Part shown: one piece after another, positions 19,070 through 27,326 of the stretch
Layout of the letters: every line of letters starts with the position of its first letter
Numbering within the stretch: the stretch's first letter is position 1
DNA from: Sphingopyxis solisilvae
GTDB lineage: Bacteria > Pseudomonadota > Alphaproteobacteria > Sphingomonadales > Sphingomonadaceae
NCBI RefSeq assembly: GCF_015475875.1
Contig: NZ_JADKYM010000009.1
Span: 1-64,000, forward strand
Length of the DNA stretch: 64,000 nt
Direction: 5' to 3'
Made by a program: the position numbers and the translations under genes
The notes under the pieces: generated by a model
Databases searched by the model: none
Seen by the model: the letters and a program-made list of their open reading frames with translations, nothing else
What the model was told of the DNA's origin: nothing

Positions 19070-19377
19070 CGCGCCAACAGCACCGTGACCAGCACCGACC
19101 CGGCCCAGATCATCGCGACCAGCCCCAGCATTTTCCAGTACCCCCCTTCACCCACCCGGCGGCGGAGCCAGGCGGCGACCAGCCATGCCAGCACCAACGC
19201 CGGGGTCAGGACCAACAGGCTGAAATGCAGCAGGCCGTCGGCAATCTGGCTGCGGCGGGCGGCGCTTTCGAACGCGACATGGCCCTCGACCCCCCACCAG
19301 AAGGCGGCGGCGAGGATCGGCATCCCGGCAAGTGCCCAAAATTGCCAGAACCGGCTGGGGGGCCATGGCGGCGCCAC
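19066..19377 (-). CDS. Small membrane protein, unknown function
   Basis: A 103-residue protein with three hydrophobic stretches (about residues 10-25, 48-68 and 80-100) separated by short charged loops (RRSQ and [11 protein letters not shown]). It is not recognised as a known family. It sits between sspB (5 bases downstream of the sspB stop) and fumC (4-base ATGA overlap), so it is probably translated from the same message. Confidence 0.6.
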   Translation of the reverse strand: MAPPWPPSRFWQFWALAGMPILAAAFWWGVEGHVAFESAARRSQIADGLLHFSLLVLTPALVLAWLVAAWLRRRVGEGGYWKMLGLVAMIWAGSVLVTVLLAR

Positions 19378-19381
19378 GGCG

Positions 19382-19864
19382 CTATTTCCGCTTGCCGAAA
19401 TCCACCGTCACCACGTTCGACCCGTCCTCGCTGGTCGCGGCGGGGCGATCATTGTCGGCTTCGTCATGCGGTTCGGGCGGCGTCGTCTCGTCCTCGCTGA
19501 CCTGGAATTGCAGGCCGAAATCGACCGAGGGATCGACGAAGGCGGTGATCGCGGCATAGGGGATCACCAGCGTCGACGGTGTCTGGTTGAACGACAGGCC
19601 GACGCTGAAATGATCGTCGCCGACCTTCAGATCCCAGAACCGGTTCTGCAGCACGATCGTCATTTCGTCGGGAAATTTGGCGATCAGATGCGCCGGAATA
19701 TCGACCCCGACCGCCTGCGTCTTGAAGGTGATATAGAAATGATGCTCGCCGGGCAGGCTGTCAAAGCCTTCGATCTGGCGCAGCACGCGGCCGACCACGG
19801 CACGCAGCGCGTCTTGCACGATTTCGTCATAGGGAATCAGGCTGTCGCGGACGTCTTCACTCAT
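19382..19864 (-). CDS. sspB: SspB-like ClpXP adaptor (alpha type)
   Basis: A 160-residue protein of the alphaproteobacterial SspB family. SspB delivers ssrA-tagged and other substrates to ClpXP. The folded domain covers about residues 1-115, with [20 protein letters not shown] (41-60) and [22 protein letters not shown] in the peptide-binding core. An acidic, probably disordered linker (residues 120-145) leads to the C-terminal [10 protein letters not shown], the usual ClpX-binding tail. The start is 109 bases from the divergent hisB start. Confidence 0.9.
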   Translation of the reverse strand: MSEDVRDSLIPYDEIVQDALRAVVGRVLRQIEGFDSLPGEHHFYITFKTQAVGVDIPAHLIAKFPDEMTIVLQNRFWDLKVGDDHFSVGLSFNQTPSTLVIPYAAITAFVDPSVDFGLQFQVSEDETTPPEPHDEADNDRPAATSEDGSNVVTVDFGKRK

Positions 19865-19973
19865 GGGGCAGGGGGATGAACGGGCCGGGCGCGCTGGTCA
19901 AGGGGGGTCGAGGGGGGATCGAGGCGGACAGAGTCGCCTTGCAACGCGAAAAAATGCGTCTATGGCGGCGGCC

Positions 19974-20561
19974 ATGCGAACCGCCACCGTCCAGCGCACG
20001 ACCAAGGAAACGGATATCGCGATCACCGTCAATCTCGACGGAACCGGCGATTATTCGGTTTCCACCGGCATCGGTTTCCTCGACCATATGGTCGAACAAT
20101 TATCGCGCCACTCGCTTATCGACATTGCGATGCAGGTGAAGGGCGACCTCCACATCGACCAGCACCACACGGTCGAGGATTCGGCACTCGCGCTCGGCGA
20201 AGCGGTGTTGAAGGCGCTCGGCGACAAGCGCGGCATCGCCCGTTATGGCGAGGCGCATGCGCCGATGGACGAAACGCTGACCCGCTGCGTGCTCGACATT
20301 TCGGGGCGCCCGCACTGCGTCTATAAATCCGGCTTCTCGCAGCCGCGGCTGGGCGAGATGGACACCGAGATGTTCCCGCACTGGTTCCACAGCTTTGCGC
20401 AGACCGCGGGCATCACGCTGCACATCGAGACGCTCTACGGCGAGAACAACCACCATATCGCCGAAAGCATGTACAAGGCGCTGGCCCGCGCGCTGCGCCA
20501 AGCGGTCGAAATCGACCCGCGCAAGGGCGACGCGATTCCCAGCACGAAGGGGGTGCTGTGA
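19974..20561 (+). CDS. hisB: Imidazoleglycerol-phosphate dehydratase
   Basis: HisB dehydrates imidazole-glycerol phosphate in histidine synthesis. The monofunctional 195-residue enzyme shows GFLDHM (residues 33-38), [13 protein letters not shown] and [18 protein letters not shown], which supply the metal-binding His/Glu pattern of the duplicated fold. The frame is open upstream to 19863; I chose the ATG at 19974, which gives [15 protein letters not shown]; an ATG at 19962 is possible. It is the first gene of hisB-hisH-hisA-hisF. Confidence 0.96.
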   Translation: MRTATVQRTTKETDIAITVNLDGTGDYSVSTGIGFLDHMVEQLSRHSLIDIAMQVKGDLHIDQHHTVEDSALALGEAVLKALGDKRGIARYGEAHAPMDETLTRCVLDISGRPHCVYKSGFSQPRLGEMDTEMFPHWFHSFAQTAGITLHIETLYGENNHHIAESMYKALARALRQAVEIDPRKGDAIPSTKGVL

Positions 20562-20563
20562 GT

Positions 20564-20715
20564 TCTCCCCTCCCGCAAGCGGGAGGGGCAGCGAGACTTG
20601 CGGACCTGTCCGCTAGTCGCAGCGGGGTGGGCATTGACGCCACCGCTGCCCACCCCACTGCGGCTAGCCAGCAAGCTAGCAAGCCTTGTTGCCCCTCCCG
20701 CAAGCGGGAGGGGAT
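20564..20715. repeat. Palindromic repeat family E, copy 3
   Basis: Opens with CCCCTCCCGCAAGCGGGAGG and closes with the same hairpin, enclosing inverted ACTTGCGGA / GCTAGC blocks and an AGCGGGGTGGGC / GCCCACCCCACTGC stem. It fills the hisB-hisH gap. Its terminal GGGAGGGG lies about 8 bases before the GTG start of hisH and can serve as the Shine-Dalgarno sequence. Confidence 0.88.
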
Positions 20716-20719
20716 TTAG

Positions 20720-21325
20720 GTGACCATTGCCCTGATCGACTACGGCGCGGGCAATCTTCGCTCGGTGCGTAACGCGCTCGTCGCGGCGGGTGCGGATAAT
20801 GTCGCGGTCACTGCTGATCCCGATGTCGTGGCAAGGGCCGACCGCATCGTGCTGCCCGGCGTCGGCGCCTTCGCTGCCTGCATGAACGGGCTAACCGCTA
20901 TCCCCGGATTGGTCGAAGCGATGGATCGCCGCGTCCGCACCCACGGCGCACCCTTCCTCGGCATCTGCGTCGGTATGCAATTGCTCGCCGATGCGGGTGA
21001 GGAGCATGGGACGCATAAAGGCCTCGGCTGGATCGGCGGAACGGTGCGCGCCTTCACGCCCGCACCAAGGCTGCGCATCCCGCACATGGGCTGGAACGAC
21101 GTCGTGCCGACCGCCGTGCATCCGGTAATCGCCCAAGGCGAGGCCTATTTCCTCCACGGCTATCATTTCGCCGACGCCGCCGACGTTGCCGCCACCAGCA
21201 GCCACGGCGCGACCTTCACCGCCGCGGTGGCAAAGGACAATATCGTTGGTGTCCAGTTCCACCCCGAAAAAAGCCAGGCCTATGGTCTTGTGACATTAGA
21301 GAGATTTCTCGCATGGCGTCCGTAA
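20720..21325 (+). CDS. hisH: Imidazole glycerol phosphate synthase, glutaminase subunit
   Basis: HisH supplies ammonia from glutamine to HisF. It is a class I glutamine amidotransferase of 201 residues: nucleophile Cys83 in GICVGMQ, His181 and Glu183 in FHPEKSQ, and the N-terminal ALIDYGAGNLRSV. Translation starts at a GTG directly after the GGGAGGGG end of the family-E repeat, so the repeat appears to provide the ribosome-binding site. HisF is encoded two genes downstream. Confidence 0.97.
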   Translation: MTIALIDYGAGNLRSVRNALVAAGADNVAVTADPDVVARADRIVLPGVGAFAACMNGLTAIPGLVEAMDRRVRTHGAPFLGICVGMQLLADAGEEHGTHKGLGWIGGTVRAFTPAPRLRIPHMGWNDVVPTAVHPVIAQGEAYFLHGYHFADAADVAATSSHGATFTAAVAKDNIVGVQFHPEKSQAYGLVTLERFLAWRP

Positions 21326-21332
21326 CGATCAG

Positions 21333-21465
21333 ATCCTCCCTGTCGCGAAGCGATGGGGAGGCGGCAGCGCGGAGCGCTGACGGAGGGGCGATGACGCGAC
21401 TGTCGTCGCCCCTCCACCACCGCTTCGCGGCGGTCCCCCTCCCCATGCTTCGCACAGGGAGGATT
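21333..21465. repeat. Palindromic repeat family A, copy 3 (reverse orientation)
   Basis: The element is inverted compared with the other copies: the AGCGCTGACGGAGGGG block lies on the left and the CCGCTTCGCGGCGG block on the right. It is bounded by ATCCTCCCTG and CAGGGAGGATT. The last GGGAGGATTTGAG runs straight into the hisA start, with GGAGG about 7 bases from the ATG. Confidence 0.92.
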
Positions 21466-21469
21466 TGAG

Positions 21470-22201
21470 ATGACCCTGACCATCTTCCCCGCGATCGACC
21501 TGAAAGGCGGGCAAGTCGTGCGCCTCGCCGAGGGCGATATGGACCGCGCGACGGTGTATGGCGACGACCCGGCGGCGCAGGCGCGGCTGTTCGCCGACGC
21601 GGGCGCGAGCCACCTCCATGTCGTCGATCTCGACGGCGCCTTTGCCGGAGCAAGCGTCAACGGCGCCGCGGTCGAGAGCATCAGCGCTGCCTTTCCGGGC
21701 AAGGTTCAGGTCGGCGGCGGGATCCGCGACCGCGCGGGCGTCGATCGCTGGCTCGCGCTCGGTGTCGATCGCGTGATCATCGGCACCGCGGCGCTGAAAA
21801 ACCCCGAATTCGTCAAGTCCGCGGCGCGCGACCTGCCCGGCCGCATCGTCGTCGGCGTCGATGCCCGCGACGGCATGGTCGCGACCGAGGGCTGGGCCGA
21901 TGTGTCGGACGTCCGCGTCGAGGATCTCGCACGGCGGTTCGAGGATGCGGGCGTCGCGGCGCTGCTGTTCACCGACGTCGGCCGCGACGGGCTGCTCAAG
22001 GGTTGCAATGTCGCGGCGACGGTGGCGCTCGCCAAAGCCGTGAGCATTCCGGTGATCGCGAGCGGCGGGGTTGCGGACATCACTGACATCCATGCGCTGC
22101 GCCCGCATGTCGCCGACGGCATCGAAGGCGTGATTACGGGACGGGCGTTGTACGATGGGCGGCTGGACCTGGCCGAGGCGATTGCGGTGGGCCGCGGATG
22201 A
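21470..22201 (+). CDS. hisA: Phosphoribosylformimino-5-aminoimidazole carboxamide ribotide isomerase
   Basis: HisA performs an Amadori rearrangement in histidine synthesis. The 243-residue TIM barrel has Asp10 in FPAIDLKGG as one catalytic acid and a second Asp in the mid-protein [12 protein letters not shown] region (about residues 130-140). QVGGGIRDR and [10 protein letters not shown] form the phosphate-binding loops. Its ribosome-binding site is the purine-rich end of the preceding family-A repeat. Confidence 0.97.
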   Translation: MTLTIFPAIDLKGGQVVRLAEGDMDRATVYGDDPAAQARLFADAGASHLHVVDLDGAFAGASVNGAAVESISAAFPGKVQVGGGIRDRAGVDRWLALGVDRVIIGTAALKNPEFVKSAARDLPGRIVVGVDARDGMVATEGWADVSDVRVEDLARRFEDAGVAALLFTDVGRDGLLKGCNVAATVALAKAVSIPVIASGGVADITDIHALRPHVADGIEGVITGRALYDGRLDLAEAIAVGRG

Positions 22202-22216
22202 GGAACACCCCCACCT

Positions 22217-22299
22217 CCGTTCGTGTCGAGCGTAGTCGAGACACGTCCTGGCTGGGCGCTACCTTTCGGCGGGTCTCGACTTCGCTCGACACGAACGGG
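22217..22299. repeat. Palindromic repeat family D, copy 2
   Basis: Arms CCGTTCGTGTCGAGCGTAGT and TTCGCTCGACACGAACGG flank a short spacer. It fills the hisA-hisF gap. The downstream GGGGTTGGGAGGCC continues the usual right-hand flank of this family and provides GGGAGG before the hisF GTG start. Confidence 0.92.
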
Positions 22300-22316
22300 G
22301 TTGGGAGGCCGGGCTC

Positions 22317-23093
22317 GTGACCGTCCGCGTCCGCGTCATCCCCTGCCTCGACGTTGCCGACGGGCGCGTCGTCAAGGGCGTCAATTTTGTCGACCTGCGC
22401 GATGCGGGCGATCCGGTCGCGGCCGCGCGCGCCTATGACGCCGCGGGCGCCGACGAGCTGTGTTTCCTCGACATCAGTGCCAGCCACCAGGGCCGCGGCA
22501 CCCTGCTCGACATGGTCAGCCGTACCGCCGAGGTCTGCTTCATGCCGCTCACTGTCGGCGGCGGGGTACGCAGCGCCGACGACGCACGCGCGCTGCTGCT
22601 CGCGGGCGCCGACAAGGTTGCGGTGAACAGCGCCGCGGTCGCGCGTCCTGAGTTGGTCGCCGACATCGCCGACCGCTTCGGCAGCCAGTGTGCGGTCGGC
22701 AGCATCGACGCGCGGCTGGTGGCAGAAGGCCGGTGGGAAATCTTCACCCACGGCGGGCGTAAACCTACCGGGATCGACGCGCTCGACCATGCCATCCGCT
22801 TGGCCGAACTGGGCGCGGGCGAGCTGCTCGTCACCAGCATGGACCGCGACGGCACCAAGGACGGCTACGACCTCGCGCTCACCCGCGCGATCGCCGATGC
22901 GGTCAGCGTTCCGGTGATCGCCAGCGGCGGGGTCGGCAACCTCGACCATCTCGTCGCCGGGGTGGTCGAAGGTGGCGCGAGCGCGGTCCTCGCCGCCAGC
23001 ATCTTCCACTTCGGCGAAGCAACGATTGCCGAGGCGCATGCGCGGCTTGCAGCGGCGGGGTTGCCGGTGCGGGCTTACTCCAGCACTCGCTAA
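22317..23093 (+). CDS. hisF: Imidazole glycerol phosphate synthase, cyclase subunit
   Basis: HisF uses ammonia from HisH to make imidazole-glycerol phosphate and AICAR. The 258-residue barrel has Asp12 in [14 protein letters not shown] and a second catalytic Asp in [12 protein letters not shown] near residue 178. [12 protein letters not shown] and [10 protein letters not shown] are the phosphate loops. The start codon is GTG at 22317. It is the last his gene here; hisI/hisE do not follow. Confidence 0.97.
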   Translation: MTVRVRVIPCLDVADGRVVKGVNFVDLRDAGDPVAAARAYDAAGADELCFLDISASHQGRGTLLDMVSRTAEVCFMPLTVGGGVRSADDARALLLAGADKVAVNSAAVARPELVADIADRFGSQCAVGSIDARLVAEGRWEIFTHGGRKPTGIDALDHAIRLAELGAGELLVTSMDRDGTKDGYDLALTRAIADAVSVPVIASGGVGNLDHLVAGVVEGGASAVLAASIFHFGEATIAEAHARLAAAGLPVRAYSSTR

Positions 23094-23099
23094 TCTGAT

Positions 23100-23177
23100 C
23101 GTCATCCCGGCAAAGGCCGGGGTCTCGCCGGTGCGACATGGCGCGATGGTGAGACCCCGGCCTTTGCCGGGATGACG
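23100..23177. repeat. Palindromic repeat family C, copy 2
   Basis: Arms CGTCATCCCGGCAAAGGCCG and inverse, with an inner GGGGTCTCGCCG / GGTGAGACCCC pair. It lies directly after hisF and is probably the transcript-end hairpin of the his operon, though no T-run follows. Confidence 0.92.
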
Positions 23178-23234
23178 TGAGGGAGGCAAGCTTGGGGGCT
23201 GGTCACGCGACGGCCCCGCTGCAATATAAGATCC

Positions 23235-24317
23235 ATGACCGCCAAGCTCCGCCTCGCGAACCGCACCCACGACATGCTGCCCGTGCTCGGCTTCGTCGCC
23301 GCGATCGCCAGCTTTGCGCTGCCGTTGGGTGCGTGGTTCGTTGCGCTGATCCTGATCGGCGCGATCGTCGCGGCGGTCCACCATGCCGAAGTCATTGCGC
23401 ACCGCGTCGGCGAGCCCTTTGGCACGTTGATCCTCGCGCTGTCGGTGACGGTGATCGAGGTCGGATTGATCCTGACGCTGATGCAGGCGGAACCCGAAAA
23501 GGCGCAGACGCTGGCGCGCGACACGGTGTTCGCGGCGGTGATGGTCATCCTCAACCTGCTGATGGGTCTCTGTCTCCTCAGCGGCGCGATCCGCCACCAT
23601 GAACAGCGGTTCCAGCGCACCGGCATCGGCGCCGCGCTCGCGACTCTGACGGTGCTCAGCGTCGTCGCGCTGGTGCTGCCCAACTTCACCTCCAGCGCGC
23701 CCGGCCCCTATTATTCGGCGACCCAGCTCGGCTTTGTCGCGGTCGTTTCGCTGATCCTCTATGCGACCTTTGCGCTGGTGCAAACGGTACGCCACCGCGA
23801 CTATTTCCTGCCCGACGGCGACGATCAGGACGAGCCCGAAATCCACGCCGTCCCGCCCGGCAACCGGCGGACCGCGCTGTCGGCGGTGCTGCTGCTTGCC
23901 AGCCTGGTCGCCGTCGTCCTGCTCGCCAAATATCTCTCGCCCGTTCTCGGTGCGCTGCTCGCCGAATGGGGCGCGCCGCCCGCGGTGCTCGGGGTGATGA
24001 TCGCGGCGGTGATCCTGGCGCCCGAAGGCCTTGCGGCGGTGCGCGCCGCCAAGGCGAACCGGCTTCAGACCAGCCTCAACCTCGCGCTCGGTTCGGCGCT
24101 GGCGACGATCGGCCTGACCATCCCGGCGGTAGCGATCCTGTCGCTGGCGATCGACCTGCCGATCGGGCTGGGCCTCGACGCCAAGTCGACCGTGCTGTTG
24201 TTCCTGTCGCTGATCGTCGCGTCGCAGACGCTGGCGAACGGGCGCACGACGGTGCTGCAGGGGGTGATCCACCTGATGCTGTTCGCGATCTACCTGTTCA
24301 CGACCTTTGTGCCGTAA
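23235..24317 (+). CDS. Ca2+/H+ antiporter (ChaA-like, CaCA superfamily)
   Basis: A 360-residue cation exchanger with two inverted repeats of about five helices joined by an acidic loop (DGDDQDEPEIH, about residues 195-206). The first alpha repeat has HRVGEPFGTLILALSVTVIE (about 56-75) and the second has GVMIAAVILAPEGLAAVRAA (about 253-272), both with the acidic residue used for cation exchange. It would export Ca2+ (possibly Na+ or K+) from the cytoplasm against protons. It is a single gene, flanked by repeats. Confidence 0.88.
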   Translation: MTAKLRLANRTHDMLPVLGFVAAIASFALPLGAWFVALILIGAIVAAVHHAEVIAHRVGEPFGTLILALSVTVIEVGLILTLMQAEPEKAQTLARDTVFAAVMVILNLLMGLCLLSGAIRHHEQRFQRTGIGAALATLTVLSVVALVLPNFTSSAPGPYYSATQLGFVAVVSLILYATFALVQTVRHRDYFLPDGDDQDEPEIHAVPPGNRRTALSAVLLLASLVAVVLLAKYLSPVLGALLAEWGAPPAVLGVMIAAVILAPEGLAAVRAAKANRLQTSLNLALGSALATIGLTIPAVAILSLAIDLPIGLGLDAKSTVLLFLSLIVASQTLANGRTTVLQGVIHLMLFAIYLFTTFVP

Positions 24318-24335
24318 GGCAATTTGCCAACCTCT

Positions 24336-24418
24336 CGTCATTGCGAGCGAAGCGAAGCAGTCCAGAGCGGTTTACGCGGGCTCTGGATTGCCGCGCGGCT
24401 TCGCCGCTCGCAATGACG
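24336..24418. repeat. Palindromic repeat family B, copy 2
   Basis: Arms CGTCATTGCGAGCGAAGCGA and inverse, with an inner CAGTCCAGAG / CTCTGGATTG stem; the right arm carries a GCCGCGCGGCTTCGCCGC variant. It lies between the convergent antiporter and ketoacyl-synthase genes. Confidence 0.92.
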
Positions 24419-24435
24419 ACTGAAAAGCGACGGCC

Positions 24436-25572
24436 TCACGTCTTCCGCACGAACACCGTCCCCGCCGAATAGCCCGCCCCGAACGAACAGATCAGCCCGG
24501 TGTCGCCGGGGGCCATATCGTCATGGTTCAGGTGAAAGGCAATGATCGACCCCGCGCTCGACGTGTTGCCGTAAGTGTCCAGCACCGTCGGGCTTTCGTC
24601 GTCGCTTGCTTCATGCCCCAGCACGCGCTGCGCGATCAGCCGGTTCATGTTGGTGTTTGCCTGGTGCAGCCACAGCCGCCGCATGTCCGCGCCTTGGAGG
24701 CCCAGCACCTCCATCTGCTCGACGATCATGTTCGCGACCATCGGCACGACCTCTTTGAACACCTTGCGGCCTTCCTGGACGAACAGCTTGTCGGTCTTCG
24801 GCCCGTCCTGATCGATCCCGCCATGCGCGCGGTTGAGGAAGCCGAAATTGTTGCGGATATTGTTGGAAAAGACGGTCTTGAGCTTGGTCCCGAGGATGTC
24901 CCAATGGCCCGCGGGCGCAATCGCCTTGTGCTCGACCAGAATCGCGGTGGCGACATCGCCAAAGATGAAATGGCTGTCGCGGTCGCGCCAGTTCAAATGC
25001 CCCGAACAAATCTCGGGATTCACCACCAACACGCTTTTGGCATGGCCCGCGCGGATATAATCGGCGGCGGTCTGGATACCAAAGGTCGCGGACGAGCAGG
25101 CGACGTTCATGTCGAACCCGAATCCGTCGATGCCCAGCGCATCCTGAATCTCGACCGCCATCGCCGGATAGGCACGCTGCATGTTCGACGCCGCGCACAG
25201 CACCGCGTCGACTTCAGCCGCATCGCGCCCGGCGCGCGCCAGCGCATCCTTCGCCGCCGCGACGCCGATTTCGGCGAGGATCGACAGCTCGTCATTGCTG
25301 CGTTCGGGCAGCCGCGGCGCCATATGTTCGGGGTCGAGGATGCCCGCCTTGTCGACGACGAAGCGCGACCCGATGCCGCTCGCCTTTTCGATGAATTCGA
25401 CGCTCGATTCAGTCAGTTCGGCAATTTCGCCCGCCGCGATCGCCGCTGCATTTTTTCGGTTGTGCAACGCAACATACGCGTTAAAACTCGCAACAAGTTC
25501 TTCGTTGGCAATGCGTTCGGCGGGGGTGAACAGGCCGGTTGCGGATAGGACCGGCTGCGGTGTGTGCGACAT
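24436..25572 (-). CDS. Beta-ketoacyl-ACP synthase III (FabH-like)
   Basis: A 378-residue thiolase-fold condensing enzyme, longer than classical FabH (about 320). The catalytic triad is Cys159 in NVACSSATFG, His303 in LHQANTNMN and Asn336 in TYGNTSSAG. An insert near residues 30-90 contains EFIEKASGIGSRFV, the usual FabH N-terminal strand region. It condenses an acyl-CoA starter with malonyl-ACP; the longer form may use unusual starters. It stands alone and is divergent from the gene at 25764. It need not be the housekeeping FabH. Confidence 0.9.
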   Translation of the reverse strand: MSHTPQPVLSATGLFTPAERIANEELVASFNAYVALHNRKNAAAIAAGEIAELTESSVEFIEKASGIGSRFVVDKAGILDPEHMAPRLPERSNDELSILAEIGVAAAKDALARAGRDAAEVDAVLCAASNMQRAYPAMAVEIQDALGIDGFGFDMNVACSSATFGIQTAADYIRAGHAKSVLVVNPEICSGHLNWRDRDSHFIFGDVATAILVEHKAIAPAGHWDILGTKLKTVFSNNIRNNFGFLNRAHGGIDQDGPKTDKLFVQEGRKVFKEVVPMVANMIVEQMEVLGLQGADMRRLWLHQANTNMNRLIAQRVLGHEASDDESPTVLDTYGNTSSAGSIIAFHLNHDDMAPGDTGLICSFGAGYSAGTVFVRKT

Positions 25573-25669
25573 GGTGGACCTGCGTGTCTTATGGTTTCAA
25601 GCCACGCTGATTAGGCCCGCTCGCGCTGCCGCGCAACGCCCCTCGACTGGCTGAACGATCGCCGACATC

Positions 25670-25692
25670 ATGGTTAACTCGCCGCTAACCAT
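25670..25692. promoter_or_regulatory. CtrA-like inverted half-sites
   Basis: ATGGTTA and TAACCAT arms flank a nine-base spacer. The left arm extended by one base is the complement of TTAACCAT, a CtrA half-site form in alphaproteobacteria, and TTAA-N7-CTAAC differs from the full TTAA-N7-TTAAC consensus by one base. It lies in the 191-base divergent promoter region between the ketoacyl synthase and the gene at 25764. Confidence 0.4.
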
Positions 25693-25763
25693 TTTAGTGG
25701 CACATTGCAGAGTTGCAGGCCTCCGGGGGGACGGCTCCCCGGGCGCCGTGCAGGAGCACGACC

Positions 25764-26315
25764 ATGGCGACGCGTTCGGGACCGGCAGCCGGTAATCTGT
25801 CGATTGCGGAAATCAAGGAATTCGCGGGCTTTCCCGCGGCGACGCAGCGGTACATCCGCCGCTCGCTCGACATCGGGCTGGAACGCGAGGACGCGATCGC
25901 CCGCTGGTCGCGCGACGTGGTCGAGGAAACCGCGATCCGCGTCCAGGCCAAGGTGTATCAGCGGATCGGCGAAATCCGCGAGCATATCCCCGATGACAGC
26001 GGCCTCGACGCGCTCGAAGGCTTCATGGCGCCGCTGGTGGCGGTATCGGCTTTCGACCTGGGGCAGGATCGCTTGCCCGGCTTTGCCTCCTATCGCTTCC
26101 TCTACGAACGCCTGCTTGGCGCGCACGCGCGGCCGTGGCTGCCCGGCGCCTTTTGCGCCGCGGCATCGCTGCCGCACCTGCACCCCGACAAGCGCAAGAC
26201 ATTGCTCCAGTCGATCAGCGAAGCCGCTGCGACTGCCCCCGGCTGGTCGGCGCGCGAGCCGAGTTTCTATCCCGAATGGGTCGAAAAGATCGACGAGACC
26301 AAGCCAGCGAATTGA
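25764..26315 (+). CDS. Hypothetical cytoplasmic protein
   Basis: A 183-residue protein not recognised as a known family. It appears all-helical: ATQRYIRRSLDIGLEREDAIARW (about residues 30-52) is an amphipathic helix, followed by VQAKVYQRIGEIREH and further Ala/Leu-rich helices. It has no signal peptide or membrane segment. The ATG at 25764 follows CAGGAGCACGACC. A family-B repeat follows the stop. The possible CtrA site upstream could place it under cell-cycle control; this is speculation. Confidence 0.65.
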   Translation: MATRSGPAAGNLSIAEIKEFAGFPAATQRYIRRSLDIGLEREDAIARWSRDVVEETAIRVQAKVYQRIGEIREHIPDDSGLDALEGFMAPLVAVSAFDLGQDRLPGFASYRFLYERLLGAHARPWLPGAFCAAASLPHLHPDKRKTLLQSISEAAATAPGWSAREPSFYPEWVEKIDETKPAN

Positions 26316-26322
26316 TTTGTAC

Positions 26323-26406
26323 CGTCATTGCGAGGAGCCGAAGGCGACGCGGCAATCCAGAGTGGCGTAAACCGCCCTGGATTGCTTCGCTGCGCTCGCA
26401 ATGACG
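26323..26406. repeat. Palindromic repeat family B, copy 3
   Basis: Outer arms CGTCATTGCGA and TCGCAATGACG with a diverged left half (GGAGCCGAAGGCGACGCGG) and an inner CAATCCAGAG / CCTGGATTG stem. It lies between the convergent 25764 gene and the TauE/SafE gene. Confidence 0.9.
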
Positions 26407-26426
26407 AACAATATAGGTACCAATCC

Positions 26427-27194
26427 TTATACCAACGCCCGGTACAGCCCGAACGCGCTCGTCGCGGTCAGCACGACCCCGACCATCACCAGCATAACCT
26501 TCGGCGAAAAGCGCTTGGCCATATAGGCGCCCAGCGGCGCTGCGGCGACGCCGCCGATGATTAGCCCCAGCGTCGGGCCAAGGATTTCCTCGAACCCCAG
26601 ATGCCAGATGAAGGTTGCAGAGACAGCTACCGCCAGGAAAAATTCGACGCTGTTGACGGTGCCGACGACCTTGCGCGGCTCGCCGCCCTGGACGAGCAAA
26701 TTCGAAGTCACCACCGGACCCCAGCCGCCGCCGCCTGCGGCGTCGAGGAAGCCACCTACGACAGCCAAGGGTGCAATGACCTTGGGTTTCGAGATTTTGG
26801 GCGGATAGAGCAGTCCGCGCACCAGCAACCAAATCCCGATCAGTACCAGATAGCCGAGGACAAAGGGCTTCACGGCATCGGCGTGGAGCGATGCGAGCGC
26901 GGTGGCGCCGATGAACCCGCCGATCACGCCCGGGATAAGCAGCCGCCAGAACAGCGGCCAGTCGATATTGCGATGGAACAAATGGCTGAGCCCCGACGCG
27001 CCGGTGGTGAAAATCTCGACGACATGGATGCGCGCCGATGCGGTGGCAGGCGGCACGCCGAGCACCGCGACGAGCAGCGTGTTGCAGATCACCCCGAATG
27101 CCATCCCCAGCGCCCCGTCGACCAGCTGGGCCGCAAAACCGATCAGGATGAAGGGAAGCAGCGCCATAAGGTCGATGGACGCGAAATCGATCAT
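26427..27194 (-). CDS. TauE/SafE-family membrane transporter
   Basis: A 255-residue protein with about seven or eight hydrophobic helices, typical of TauE/SafE proteins that export sulfite or organosulfonates. PFILIGFAAQLVDGALGMAFG (residues 14-34) is the characteristic first repeat, and GGFLDAAGGGGWGPVVTS (about 149-166) is the second. The substrate cannot be inferred, since no sulfur-metabolic genes adjoin. A LysR regulator lies downstream on the same strand, 132 bases away; no promoter or feature is recognised in that gap. Confidence 0.88.
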   Translation of the reverse strand: MIDFASIDLMALLPFILIGFAAQLVDGALGMAFGVICNTLLVAVLGVPPATASARIHVVEIFTTGASGLSHLFHRNIDWPLFWRLLIPGVIGGFIGATALASLHADAVKPFVLGYLVLIGIWLLVRGLLYPPKISKPKVIAPLAVVGGFLDAAGGGGWGPVVTSNLLVQGGEPRKVVGTVNSVEFFLAVAVSATFIWHLGFEEILGPTLGLIIGGVAAAPLGAYMAKRFSPKVMLVMVGVVLTATSAFGLYRALV

Positions 27195-27326
27195 AGTTTC
27201 ATCCCAACTTTATCAGTTGAGAACTGGCTGCCCCGAATCCGCGCCCGACGCCAGCGCAAATTTTCTGCTGTCGATGAAGGGATTTGTTTTTGCGCCGGTT
27301 CGCGCCGCGCGCGGACGCCGTTCCTG

